Assembly (NCBI GenBank): GCA_039090855.1
Contig: CM077005.1
Coordinates: forward strand, 75,450,607-75,514,606
Length of the DNA stretch: 64,000 nt
Direction of reading: 5' to 3'
Origin: Macrothele yani
Taxonomy: Eukaryota > Arthropoda > Arachnida > Araneae > Macrothelidae
Shown: in pieces, positions 44,332-56,049 of the stretch
Position numbering within the stretch: the stretch's first letter is position 1
How the letters are laid out: each line of letters opens with the position of its first letter
Made by a program: the position numbers and the translations under genes
Notes under the pieces: model-generated
Database searches by the model: none
What the model was told of the DNA's origin: nothing
What the model saw: only the letters and a program-made list of their open reading frames with translations

Positions 44332-45714
44332 TATCAATTCGGTCCATGATCTTCGTTTGAATCTTTTAATTTATTTTATACACCTATATAAGAGACACAG
44401 CTGAAGCAATAGCTTCGTCAAAATACTATGAAAATATTAAGCAGCAGTTCCTTGATTTTCAAGAGAAGACGTTTTGCTATCTTCTGTGAAAATAAATGTG
44501 AGAAACATAATTTTATCTAGGAGTAAATAAAAAATAATGATTTAAAATGGGCAAAAAATAAAAAATTTGGAAACGGTCGCACATTTCTGTTTTAACATTA
44601 CGTAAGAAGACAATTTTACAGAACACAGAAGAACCTGATAGTAAAGCAAGTTTAGTATGGGAAATACCGAACTGAAAATTCCATCGAGATAAATTCTTCC
44701 ATCTAAAGCCGTTGGTAATGTTTTTTCTTTTGATTTTTATGATATTACTTACGCACGTAAATAGCTTTCCTTTACACACCAAGCCTTCTTTTTCCTCTTG
44801 CAAGAGAGCCTGCCCGCCATCCACCTCGAGGAAGATTACGAAATAGAGAACAGTCTCTAAACAGCATTAAACTGAGTATCACATTCACGTTTTCTATAAC
44901 CCAATGACTACGAACTCATGCAGAGAATCGCGATTTGAATTTCCAAAGAGATGAAGAAGATGTGAGTTATTGCGCGTGGGAAACAAGATAAGGATGCATA
45001 ACGCTTTACTTTTCCAGAAATGTCCCAGAAAAACGGCATCGAGAGGAACAAAGGATGCTGGGTACTGAAATGGAATATGTTAATGGCGGGACATTTGTGA
45101 AAATCAGGGTAGTTTCATACCTTTATTTTAAATGCTTTTGCGTTTTGAATTCTGAAGTGGCAAAACGGAGGCGGGATATTGTTACGAAACTGCAATCCTC
45201 CTCCGCAAAACTAAGTAATCCTTCACAAAACGTTGAAATGACGCATCTCGCATTTTACTGAAGGATGCTGCCACCTAAATACAAACAAAATGAATAGATA
45301 ATGTTATTTCTTCTCAAATGCACAAAATAGAATAATCACAGATCGGATTGTTTTAGGAGAAACTTTGAGTATATTCTAAATATTTAATTAGGTCATTCAT
45401 CGTATAAGTTTTTAGTTACGTGGCAGGCTTTTAGTTAACAGAGGAAAAATATGTTTCACTTCATGAAAAAGATTTTAGGTTAGAAGAAACAATGTAGTTT
45501 TGGAACTTAAATTTGCAAAACAATATAATTCTTCCCCGGGCGTTTTCTGGGAGACGCGGATTCGAGTCCCGCTCCAGGACGATGAAAATTTTCAAGTTTT
45601 TGGATATTATCTGACTTACCATCCTTGTCACATTTACGCCAAAAATCTGATTGTCATCTTCAAAATTTGTATTATATGGCGTAATCCCGTATTTCTTTCA
45701 TAATATAATTCTTT
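44332..45714. other. No gene; one isolated box B-like match
   Basis: Nothing coding recognised. ggattcgagtcccgctccag near 45557-45576 resembles a tRNA T-arm and box B, but no matching box A or acceptor stem was found, so it is at best a tRNA-derived fragment. Confidence 0.4.
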
Positions 45715-45930
45715 TTTTTTCAGTGAAGTTTTAACGACAACCGTTAGCAACTCAATGGGCTATAAGCAGTCGCCCGTCCCTAATTTAGGGTCACTGGTTC
45801 CAGGGAAGGGAGAGAACCAATGCCGCAAGACAAATACAAGATCCATGCCTCACCGGGATTCAAACTCGGACTCCTTCACGGAAGAATATTCATAAGCCAG
45901 CACTTAGACCACTGCGCCACCGGGGAGGCA
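45715..45930 (-). mobile_element. tRNA-derived SINE
   Basis: Same family: box A TGGCGCAGTGG near 45915, box B region gagtttgaatcc near 45860, body cttgcggcattggttctctc, T-run on the plus strand at 45712-45720. No clear target duplication. Confidence 0.85.
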
Positions 45931-46029
45931 ACAACGTAATTCACGCTGGTTTCATGTAATATATATTACAAACTAATTGATGAAATTTTTTTCTTCTAAG
46001 ATAAGCAATATCATTCAATGATAAAATAA

Positions 46030-46710
46030 ACGTTATTAATCTGATTTTAAAACTACGGTGATAAATGATCACGTTATGTTCATCTGATTTTAAAACACAT
46101 GACGAAAGGGGTCACGTTATTATCATCAGATTCCAAAACGTATGATCACGTTTGTGATCACGTTATGAACATCTGATTCTAAACATAAGATGATAGGTGG
46201 TTATGTTATTTTTATCTGATTCCAATCATATGATGATAGGTAATCATGATATGCTTATCTAATTATAAAACGTATTATGATAGGTGATCACGTTATTATA
46301 ATCTGATTCTAAAAGTATGATGATAGGTAGTCATGTTATGATCACCTGATTCTAAAACACATGACGATAGGGGATCACGCTATGGTTCCCTGATTCTAAA
46401 ACATATATGATAGATGATTACGTTGTGATAGTATAATATTAAGCATATGATGATAAGTGATCACGTTATGAGCAACTGTTTCTAAAATACATGACGACCA
46501 GGGATCACGTTCTGATCACCTGCTTCTAAAACATATGACGGATGGTCACATTATGATGATCTAATGCTAAGCATATGGTGCTAGGGGATCAAGTGGTGAT
46601 AATCTGATTCTAAACATATGACCATAGGTGGTCACATTACAACGACTGATTCGAAAGCACATGATGATAGATGATCACATTATGATCGTCTGGTCCTAAA
46701 CACATGATGA
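46030..46710. repeat. ~45-bp minisatellite with GTGATCAC-type palindromes
   Basis: About 15 diverged units with the plan tctgattctaaaacatatga, then tgataggtgatcacgttatg. Units vary in length. Most contain tgatcac or a one-base variant, giving repeated short dyads. Confidence 0.88.
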
Positions 46711-46964
46711 TGGGTGCATGGTCGAGATATTTTGTGAAAGATAGAACGCAAACCAGTGTTTAATGCAGTTTTACATAGTTTCTTGTTCCTTCTTTTTTCT
46801 TGTGTAGTGCAGACAATGTAAGAAATTGCTAAAGTTTTTAATTGATACTTTACGGACTTCCTCACAGGCAAAATTTGAAGGACTTTTTAAACATAAAAAC
46901 AAAAAACATTATAATCATAAGTAAGCATGCACTTAGCCTGACATATATCAGTACTCTAGCATTT

Positions 46965-47660
46965 AAAATTTCGAGTAATCGTATTCTAACTATGGAGAAG
47001 TCAATAATTCTTCAAAATTAAACGAAATTGGTATTCAATCTTTTCCCAGCTTATTTTCACTTGACGTAGATACTTATATATTGACAGATTTACTTTTTCG
47101 TCAGTAGGGTACGAGACTTCCTTAAGTAAAGTTCGTAGGGCAGAAGGAACAGAAACGTAAGGAACAGCATGAAGACCAACAACCAATCACCAATCAAAGA
47201 ACTGGCCATGTAGAGGAGTAACACCTATTAAAATATTCCGGAACAAACTGTCATTTGTTTCAATATTTTATTTTAGAATATTTTCGTTTTTCCTGTATAA
47301 ACATTAAAAAACCGTCCTCGCCTTTAATCGAACGTAAATATTTTTCAATACTGGAAACTCTCTTCTTTCTACGCTGATGGGAGGGTGGCATTGTGGTGCG
47401 AAAAATATTTGTTTTCTTTTCTTTGCTTTTTTCACTTTAACTTTTTCGAAAGAATTTGTGTATGCGCTTCTAGTGATATATATCCAGCGTTAGACTTTCG
47501 AAATTTCACTTTTTGTCAAAAGCGAATCTTTTGTAACGCAGTCAATAAAATATTTGTTAGTGCTTAAAGCAAATACCAATCTTCTCAAAATTTCGAGTAG
47601 TCGTATTCTTATTATGGAGAAGTCGATAATTCTTCAAAATTAAACGAAATTGATATTCAA
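46965..47660. repeat. 75-bp direct repeats, ~620 bp apart
   Basis: 46965-47038 and 47587-47660 share tttcgagta-tcgtattct, atggagaagtc-ataattctt and caaaattaaacgaaattg with few differences. The DNA between them has no recognised feature. It could be a pair of terminal repeats or an old duplication. Confidence 0.72.
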
Positions 47661-47844
47661 AATTAAAGTGTCTGCCGTTGTTATGTAGCAAATAATTACG
47701 CTTTCCTTTTTAGTTTTCCGGTAATATTAACATATTTTAAAGGCTTTTTTTAAAAACAATGAAGTTAGAAAAAGTTGTGTTTGTTCAGTTTTGAAAAAGA
47801 AAAAGGTTTCTTAATAAACAGGAACTGTTCACCAACTATACTCA

Positions 47845-48052
47845 AAATAGTATAAATATTTGCTAGTAATCCGAATTTATTGCACAGAATAGTAATCGGA
47901 GCTTTCGCACATTAACCAGATGGCTGTTTCAAGGAATGTAGACAGCAAACTGCAGGCTACCTTCCTTCCGTGAAAACGTAATCTGGCTGATGTGCGAAAG
48001 CTTGGAAACTTTGATTTCTATTCTTGGATCGCTAGTATAATTATACTATTTT
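47845..48052. mobile_element. Small foldback made of PLE 3'-tail sequence
   Basis: Inverted arms: ctcaaaatagtata at the left and tatactattttgag at the right; gctttcgcaca near 47901 pairs with tgtgcgaaagc near 47991. Both halves match the PLE tail at 40660-40815: the left half inverted (cagcaaactgcaggctacc), the right half direct (cttggaaactttgatttcta). Confidence 0.75.
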
Positions 48053-48889
48053 GAGAAACAGGTTTTTGCTGTTTTCATTTAATGACCTAGAATTAAACAA
48101 GACAAATTTATGATGGAAAGCGTACAAATCTACACTGTAACGTACCAGCCCTGCAGGACGCACGTGAGATAAATGCAGATTGCAGTGAGACTACATGCCA
48201 GTGCAGTATAGTGGAGAGCACTCGGAGCTCCGGTCCCTGGCATAAAAATGATGGAGAAATTAACTTCGTCATAACACCTTACGTAGGCACAACAAAAGTG
48301 CGGAAAATAATCATATCTTTAAAATTGTGCACAAGTGCAAATTTACGTGACGTACTACTGCGTATTCTTAAAAATGAACATATGGCAAGATAAAACATTG
48401 GCTTCGCAGAGAACGAAGTAGTATCAAGAAAAGTACAACATTGCAAGATTTTTGTTTGACAGCAGATTTTTCATTGACTAATATGCGAAGAAACTTAGCT
48501 TTGATTTCATCTATTTTTAAGCACAAACTTCAAAGTTGACTTGTACCGTTACTCACTTTTACTTCAGAAAGCGTTTTCCTGCCCTTTGAGAAAGTAGACT
48601 CTTGCTCCAATAAAATTGCTTTCTTCTTGAATGCAAGTGAAAAATATTTTCACCTTATGTATTTTTAACATGAATGTTATCATTTCCATAAGCTTCCGAC
48701 CGCAAATGGAGCTTTAATTAAGAATTTTCAATGTCTTTTACTGTATATGCTTTTTGGCTAAATTTTTAACAATTCAGCTTTTACGCCATACCCGTACCCA
48801 ATCGACGCCGGAGAGCGTTTCTGACAGGAATGGATGCGCATCATTATGTGCAGCTCAAAACGGGGTGAACTTTTCACTCACTATAGTAT
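48053..48889. other. No recognisable feature
   Basis: Nothing recognised. Confidence 0.4.
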
Positions 48890-51180
48890 ATCATTTTTTA
48901 CGCATTCCAACCGTAGGTTGAACAAGAAAGATGACACCGAATTTTCGGGTGTAATAAGCACGCGTTTTGAATCCATTCTGACGGAAATTAAATTTATCAA
49001 AGCTATTCAAAGTCAATGGAACCGGTATGGAAAACAATAGATCTGACAAAAGAAAGAAGATTTTCAATCAGGTTTTTAATCCCTCAGATATTGCTGTAAG
49101 CGAAATCATGAGTTTACGCCCTCTGGCTGCAGACTTGTGCGTTAAAAAAAAACATGAATTTATATGAGAAACATTTCGCACCGGAAACGCTCTCCAACCT
49201 AAAAAGAATTTTCCAAATCGGACTCTTAGAAACAGCGATATGGATAAATATAAGATATGAATCTACGCCCCTTGGTGGGAAAACCATGCATTTTTCTAGG
49301 AAGAACGTATTCTCAAAAGGTTTTTCGATATGAGCGGTAGTATCGGTCCAAGAAAAAAAAATGTTAGTCGAGTTATGAGGAGCTCAGATTTTGCTGCAAA
49401 TACATCAGAAGCAGAAACTAACACTTATGCACCCTGGGGGCCAAATCATTCTTTACCAAACATTAAAAATTATATGAAAAATATTTCCCATCTGGTCTTG
49501 TATGCGATACAGGAAGAATTTTTCAAATCGGAGTTTTAGGAGTACAAATAACGCAGAAAACGCAATTTACCTCTGTGCCCCCTAGCGGAAAGTCTATCTA
49601 CGCCCCCTAGCGTAGAACCCATGCATTATTTCAAGAAGAAAATGTTCCTAAAAGGTTTGTCAACATGAATAGTATCGGTCAACAAACGACTTTTTTTTCA
49701 ATCGAGATTTTAGAAGCTCTTTTTTTTTTTTTTTTTTTTTTGCAAATGCATCATAAGCGGAAATTAAGACTTACGCCACCTGGTGGCCAAACCATTTTTT
49801 ACAAAAATTAGAAATTATGTGGAAAGGATTTCCCATCAGGACCTGTATCCGGTGCCGTAAGAATTTTTCCAATCGGAGTATTAGAAGCAGATATATAGGG
49901 GGAAAGCAATTTACCTTTACGGCCCCTAGAGGAAAGTCTATGAATTACTTGAAAATTTTGAAAATTATATGAAAAACATTTCCCACTGGAAGACACACTA
50001 TCCAACAAAGAAGGAATTTTTCAAATCGGTTTCCTAGAAGTAGAGATATTGACAATAATAAGATATACATCTACGTCCCCTGGCGTAGAAACCATGCATT
50101 ATTTTAAGAAGAAAAAATTTCTAAAAGGTTTGTCGACATGAGTAGTATCGGTCTACAAAAGACGTTTTTTTCAATCGAGAATTTAGAAGCTCATATTTTG
50201 CTGCAAATACACTAGAGGCGGAAATAAAATTTTACGCCCCCATGCCCCCCGGTTGCCAAACCATTTTTTTTTGCAATAATTAGAAAATATGTGCAAACAA
50301 TTTCCCACCAGGAGCTGTATCCCGTGCAGAAAGAATTTTTTAAAATCCGAGATTTACACGCAGAGATATAGGGGCAAACGCAATTAATCGACACGCCCCC
50401 TAGCGGAAAGTCTATAAGTTACTTGAAAATTTTGAAATTATAAAAACATGTCACACGGAAAACACTAACCAACAAAGAAGGAATTTTTCAAATCGGACTC
50501 TTAGAAGTAGAGATATTGACAAAAATAAGATATAGATTAACGCCCCTGGCAGAGACTGTGGAATACTTTAAGAAGAAAACATTTCGAAAAGGTTTATCGA
50601 TGTGAGTGCCATCAGTCCAAGAAATAATTTTTTCAATCGATATTTTAGAATCTCAGATTTTATGGCAAATATATCAGAAGCAAAAATTAACATTTACGCC
50701 CCCTGGTGGCCAAAGTATTCTTTACAATTTTTTTTAAATTATATGCAAAATATTTTCCATTAGGAGGTGTATCCGCTGAAGAAAAAAGTTTTCAAATCGG
50801 AGTTTTAGAAGAAGAGATATCGGGAAAAACGCAATTTACTTTGAGCCCCTTAGCGGAAAATCTATACGTAATTTGAAAAAGTAAATATATCTAAAATACT
50901 CATCGACGTAAATGGAATAGAAAGATAAAATATTTTTTTCAATCGGATGTTTAGAAGCAAATATATGGAATAAAATATATTTTAAATTCGATATGATCTG
51001 CATTTATGCCCTCTAGGGCCGAAACTATACATCGTAAAAAAAAAAAAAATAATAATCATCATTCGCATATTTCAAGCTTCCCAATGCAAAAACAATTTTT
51101 CAAATCGGACTAATAGTTGCAGAGATATCGTGGGTACAGACGGACTGACGGACGGACGGACAAACCGGTAACATAAGCAC
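48890..51180 (+). repeat. Family B array (composite copy 4) with head segment
   Basis: It begins with tttttacgcattccaaccgt, the inverse of the family A terminus, then the head segment (gatgacaccgaattttcgg). Diverged B units follow to 51180. Recurring phrases are cgccccctggtggccaaacc (about 49432, 49770, 50240, 50697), caaatcggagttttagaagc and gagatat-gggaaaacgcaa. It ends with gacggacggacggacaaacc, a tract of the same kind as that closing family A. Confidence 0.8.
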
Positions 51181-51880
51181 GAACTTTTTCTACAAAAGAC
51201 GTGCTAAAAAGCTTATATGCTACAGCTTTGTCCTTCCGTCTGTTTGTCTGCCCGTCCGTACGATAACTCCCGTAAAAATGGTTCGATTTCGATGAAATTT
51301 TAGTATGTGTTAGGGGACCAGCTGGAGACGAACCCTGTTGAAAATGGGCAAAATGGGGTCAAATGTCAGGACATAGGAGTGGGAACCATTCCATCGCCCT
51401 TATGTGTCATAACTTATGTCAAAGTTCTTTGATTGCGACAAAATGTCATCCTGTTGTTCCGGAGTTATACTAAACCAATTCTGTTTAATATCAACGAAAT
51501 AGAGTCAAAGGTCAGAGCACAGGAGCGAGATTCATTCCGCAGCTGTAATCCTCATAACCTGAGTAATATTTTTTTATTGGAGGTTTAACGACCACCATGA
51601 GCAACTCAATGGTGGTCGTTAAACCTCCCGTCCCTAATTTAGGGCCACTGGTTTCAGGGAAGGGAGAGAGCCAGTGCCGTAAGACAAACACAACATCCAT
51701 GCCTCTTCGGGATTCGAACCCGGACCCTTTTCGGACGAATGATCAGAACCCACCGCTTAGACCACTGCACCAATGGGACGGCGAATAATAACTTGAGTAA
51801 TGATTCCTGGTATGTTGGAAAACGTATCATATTTAATGCATTGCATGATTTTACTAACTTGTTTTCAAATCCGTATAGGC
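51181..51880 (-). repeat. Family A array, minus orientation, with nested SINE
   Basis: Read on the minus strand it is a standard family A element from the head (acaagttagtaaaatcatgc, at 51875) to the cggacggaaggacaaagc tract near 51230, but the final acctacggttgg terminus is missing. Its terminal tract faces that of the B array only ~50 bp away. A SINE interrupts it at 51568-51787. Confidence 0.83.
51568..51787 (-). mobile_element. tRNA-derived SINE with 14-bp target duplication and internal hairpin
   Basis: ataac(c/t)tgagtaat at 51554-51567 recurs at 51788-51801, inside family A. Box B GGTTCGAATCC is intact. Part of the body near the 3' end is replaced by an inverted copy of the neighbouring 19 bp (51579-51597 / 51610-51628). 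Confidence 0.92.
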
Positions 51881-52063
51881 CCCAAGAGGACCCCGTATTC
51901 TTTCCTTGAGTGAACAATTTCCACAGAAGTTTATTGGGTTTCACTATGCTATGCTGCTTGTACAATGTACATTCGAAGGTTTGAGGGACTTTGAGGACTA
52001 ACTCAATCTCCGGTACAAGCAGCATTGTTGATTCTATTGCATTTCGGAATAATTCTAATAATT
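51881..52063. other. No recognisable feature
   Basis: Short unrecognised stretch between family A and a mariner element. Confidence 0.4.
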
Positions 52064-52065
52064 TA

Positions 52066-53383
52066 AGGTTCGCCCAAATGAAAGCGAGAGTCGTGTGATA
52101 GCGTCGTTGTACCATTACACAGAGCTATGCATTCGCGCCGGTAGATGACGTGTCATGTCAGGAAGCACCCTTCTAACGGCGTCACCAGTCAGTGTGCTAT
52201 TTGCGCGTGCGGAGGCACGTTGACTACGTTGGGTCGTGACATGGATTCGTCGAAACAGGCCCAGCGGTCAGTTATGCAAATTTTGACGGCAGAATGTGTT
52301 AGTCGAGCAGGTATTTATCGTCGTCTGAAGGATGCGGATAGGAATGAGTGACACTCACGGTGTTCCGCTATTGTAGTGAATTTTGTAACGGACGTGTCAG
52401 CACGGAGAATGTGCCGAGACCTTGGCAAGCGCACGTGGTCCTCACCATGGAATCGATTGCTGCCGTGGACTACAGGAGAATCGCCGAAACACCGCCTGCG
52501 ACCTTACTGCAACATTGCCCGTGAGTAAGGGAACTACTAATACTATTCTCAATCGCCGACTAGGATACACCAAAGTTTGCGAATAATGGGTCCTTAAGCA
52601 TCTCCAGGAGGAACAGAAGACTCGGCGAATGGGTGCTTGCCTGGAACATCTGCATCATGACCACGCGGATGGCGGACAGTTTCTTTCCAAGATTGCGCCG
52701 CAGAAGAAACTTGGTTCCACCACATCTATCCGGCCACAAAACGGATGAGTATAATATGGGGGTATCCCAACTCTCCACGCGCCAAAAAAGTTAAGTCCTC
52801 TTTGAGAGCTGCAAAACTGATGCACACGGTTTTCTTCGATCAGAATGGCCCATTGCTGTTCGATTGGCTCGACGCAGGCAGTACCGTCAAGGCAACCACA
52901 TACTGCAATACGTTACGCAATCTCAAAACGGCCATCAAGCGTAAGTGACTCTGTTGATTGTCAAATCGTGCTATTTTGCTGCACGATAACGCACACCCGC
53001 ATGTGGAGACAGTGTGTCAAGATTTGTTGCGGAGCTTCCGCCGCGAGGTCATCGACCATACCACCTATAGCCATGATCTGCAGCCCTGCGACTACTACAT
53101 CTTCAGGCCACTGAACAAAGCCCTGAAAGGCCGCCGGTTCGCTAACGACCCTGAGATGCGGGACATCGTTGAAGACCGGTTCCACAGCCAACGCCAGACG
53201 TTCTTCGCTCAGGGTATCCACTCTCGTGCCGCGCTGAGACACTTGCTTGGACCGACAAGGCAATTATGTGTAGCGGGTATGTAGCCCATGTATCACTCTT
53301 ACTTCCTGTATGTTCACATATTCCAACCGTTAAACCCTTACGGCTAAAAAACGACAGTCTCAATTTCATTCGGGCGACCCTTC
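52066..53383 (+). mobile_element. Mariner element with decayed DD34D transposase
   Basis: Terminal repeats aggttcgcccaaatgaaagc and, inverted from the right, gaagggtcgcccgaatgaaa; TA at 52064-52065 and 53384-53385. Transposase from ATG 52241: MDSSKQAQRSVMQILTAECV, then stops and frameshifts. Visible later: SARRMCRDLGKRTWS near 52395, HTVFFDQNGPLLFDWLDAGS near 52822, TYCNTLRNLKTAIKRK near 52898, the second aspartate in ILLHDNAHPHVETVCQDLL near 52973, and the third in HDLQPCDYYIF near 53077, with 34 residues between them. The C-terminus FFAQGIHSR follows. The first catalytic region is eroded. Confidence 0.88.
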
Positions 53384-53590
53384 TACATGTAAAAAGGACG
53401 ATACAATGAATGTGAAATGAAGTTATCAACAATTTCTTATAAAATTTATAGAATTACATCGAGAAAAATTATATTTATGGAAATAGTACAGGTTTCAGAG
53501 GACCGTAGTTTCCAGGCAACGGCGTCAGCAATCCTTCCCGGTAAAGCTCTTTAATTTGATCATTACACAGAAAAGAAAGAAAATGTAATA

Positions 53591-55716
53591 TGAGAGCCAT
53601 CTAGAAAGTAAATACTGATTCAAGATAAAGGGAACAACTATTGAAAACCAATGTGCGATTAATTCCACATACCTTAATCTACTTTTCAACATATTTCCCG
53701 TGGATGTTAAAGCACTTGTCATATCGTGGCACAAGTTTCGAGATAGCCTCCTCATATAAGTCTTCCAATAACTGTAAACTGACCAGAAGTCCCGAATTCT
53801 TGACGCCAGTCCTGGAATTTAGTTTACAGTCCCCAAAAACGTCTGATACGTTTGGGGACGCAAGTTGTCCCCAAGTGTCCTCGAATTTATAGTTTCTCAA
53901 TAGCTCGTTTAGTTTCTAATAAGAAATGGTCTTAAAAATACCGTTGTACTAATTTTCGAGCATGGCAAATCACATGAGTGCATACGTTTCCCTGCTTGGA
54001 AACAATTTTGGACTATTTTTTGTCTCCTTTTTCCAAGTTTAACGACTACCGTGAACAAATCTAAATGCTACTAGCAGTCACGTCTCCCTAATTTGGGGAC
54101 ATTCGTTCTGGGGAAGAGAGAGAGAGAGAGAGAGAGCAAGTGCTTTAAGACAAAACACTACCCATACCAACTTGTACGAATGATCAGTGACCAGCACTAA
54201 AAGCACTGCACCACTGGGGCGGCCAAATTTCAACTGTACTTGTTTTGTTTTCCTCCAAATACTTAGGCAAAATGAAAAATTCACCATGCAGTTCGTTCCT
54301 TAGTGAGCAACTTGATTTTAATACACCACATATTTCTAAGGCAAAGCCTTTCACTTTTGCTAATATGTTCTTGGCATCATAGCTCTGCTTTCTAAGTACA
54401 AATTAGCAACATTCTACAGAATATAACCTTTTAAGACATAAATATTCGTATGTAACATCACACTTACACCAACAATACAGTTTTGTCACAAAATGGTTTG
54501 CATATTTATTTTGAGTACGTGTGTGTCCCTAAATGATCTTCTGATTTGAGGGCACCACGCCCATTTGTCCTCAAATCAGTGGTTCAATATCTGGTCACCT
54601 TAAATAAGGGTTTTGAAACCACCGCTTAACCATCGTCTTTAGGTCATCGTCTTCATTGAACTGCTGGTCGGCAACAAATCGTTTCAAGTGGAGAAACAAA
54701 TTATAGTCCCTGGGCGTCAAGTCTGTGAGTAGGAAGAGTGGACCAGCTGCTCACATCGAAATTTGGTGACCAGGTTTTGCATCACATTCGCCGCATGAGC
54801 CCTTGCATTCTCAAGAAGAATAGCTCAGCAATGCCGGGCTGTTTTGTTTTGAATTGCACAACACATGTTTCGCAGTGTCTTGCAATAAACAGCCGCATTT
54901 ACTGTCATTTCTTTAGGCACAAATTCCACCAACAAGGTTCCCTTTCACTTCCAACAGACACTGCACATGACCTTTCTCGTTGGCATAATCTATTTGAATC
55001 ATTTGGCCGTAGGTGAGCTCCGTGTGTTTGCATCACATGGACTGCTCTTTTGATTCAGCCGTGGTGTGAGAGACCCAAGTCTCATATACAATCATTATAC
55101 CTCTTAAGAAATCATCGCCTACCTTCGCGTACCACCCGAAAAATTGCAAAGCAGACCCCATGCGCATAGTTTCTTTCCCTTCCGTCAACATTTTTAGCAC
55201 ACAACATGCACACACTTTGCGGTACTGAAGCTTTTCTGTAATGATTTCGGAACTTCAGGGAATTGTTCTGAAAGATCAGAACTTGTGAAGCGTGGGTTCA
55301 GGCTAATGTTTTCATTCATTCTCTCCACCAAATATTCCGTGAGCAGGGAACGTCTACCACTCGTCATAAACGCTCTGTTGTCCTTCATTAAACATCCGAA
55401 CCCGCTTCCCCACCAATCCTTCACTTCTTGCATTTTGCCTGTAAATTTCGCAAATTTGCCGATGAATCTTACTTGGTCTGACATTTCTCGCATTCATGAA
55501 CGTTATCACATAACGGACTTCGCCGTCCGCTGGTTGTTCTATTAACTTAAACATTCTTAACGCAGAGCACAAACTTTTAACATAAGCACAACCTCACAAA
55601 ATGGCGTCAAGGCGTAGATAATGGATGAGGCAACACAGCTGCACAAGCGCGACTCCGAAGTGAATACTCGGGAGTGAGTGATGCGCAAACGGTGCTTACT
55701 TTCTGGATGATCCTCG
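53591..55716 (-). mobile_element. Mariner element, minus strand, with nested insertion
   Basis: Terminal repeats: gccatctagaaagtaaat at the left and, inverted, tcatccagaaagtaagc at the right; TA at 53589-53590 and 55717-55718. Transposase N-terminus near 55550: MFKLIEQPADGEVRYVITFM, then SEGLVGKRVRMFNEGQQSV, RFTSSDLSEQFPEVPKSLQ, and the first catalytic part MIVYETWVSHTTAESKEQS (usual V-DETW; D is Y here). The catalytic core lies near 54900-54560 with frameshifts (LHLKRFVADQQFNEDDDLK). The C-terminus ISKLVPRYDKCFN and HGKYVEK is at 53740-53680. About 0.6 kb, including a SINE (54014-54224), separates core and C-terminus. Confidence 0.82.
54014..54224 (-). mobile_element. tRNA-derived SINE, diverged, nested in mariner
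   Basis: Head on the minus strand ggccgccccagtggtgcagtg (box A-like); the box B region is deleted. The body contains ccccaaattaggg and a (ga)n tract (54116-54138). It lies between the mariner catalytic core and C-terminus. Confidence 0.75.
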
Positions 55717-55718
55717 TA

Positions 55719-56049
55719 AATTAGATTTCCGTTCGCGCATGTAAATATCCCCTTGAAAAATTATTTCTTTTCTTCGATGCCACTTATAATGAAGACTACT
55801 TTGGGCGAGGTTCCTTTTTCAAGTAATGCACGGTTTTTTTCGTTATGTGCATTGCAATTTCCCAAAATCTCTGCTCCTAAAAGCACAACTTCAAAAATCC
55901 TTCCTCCGTCGGATATAGTTCTTGGTAGAAAATGTTGTGCCTACAATTTCCAGTTTTTGCGGAAGAAGTGTTTGCCACTAGTGAGCGAAAGGGTATATTT
56001 CTGTTTTCGATGTATCAGCAGCAATATCAGCGCTTTTCAAAACTAGATT
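55719..56049. other. No recognisable feature
   Basis: Nothing recognised. Confidence 0.4.

Noticed and set aside
45553..45585. Stand-alone tRNA gene from a box B-like match
   Set aside because: No box A or complementary acceptor stem at the right distance.
46030..46710. CRISPR array
   Set aside because: Unit and spacer are not distinct; all parts of the ~45-bp unit repeat with divergence, and the genome is eukaryotic.
46965..47660. LTR retrotransposon bounded by 75-bp direct repeats
   Set aside because: Repeats are too short, lack TG...CA ends and enclose no coding sequence.
47980..48005. Hammerhead ribozyme suggested by CTGATG...CGAAAG in PLE tail sequence
   Set aside because: I could not build the three stems and the full conserved core; the match is only partial.
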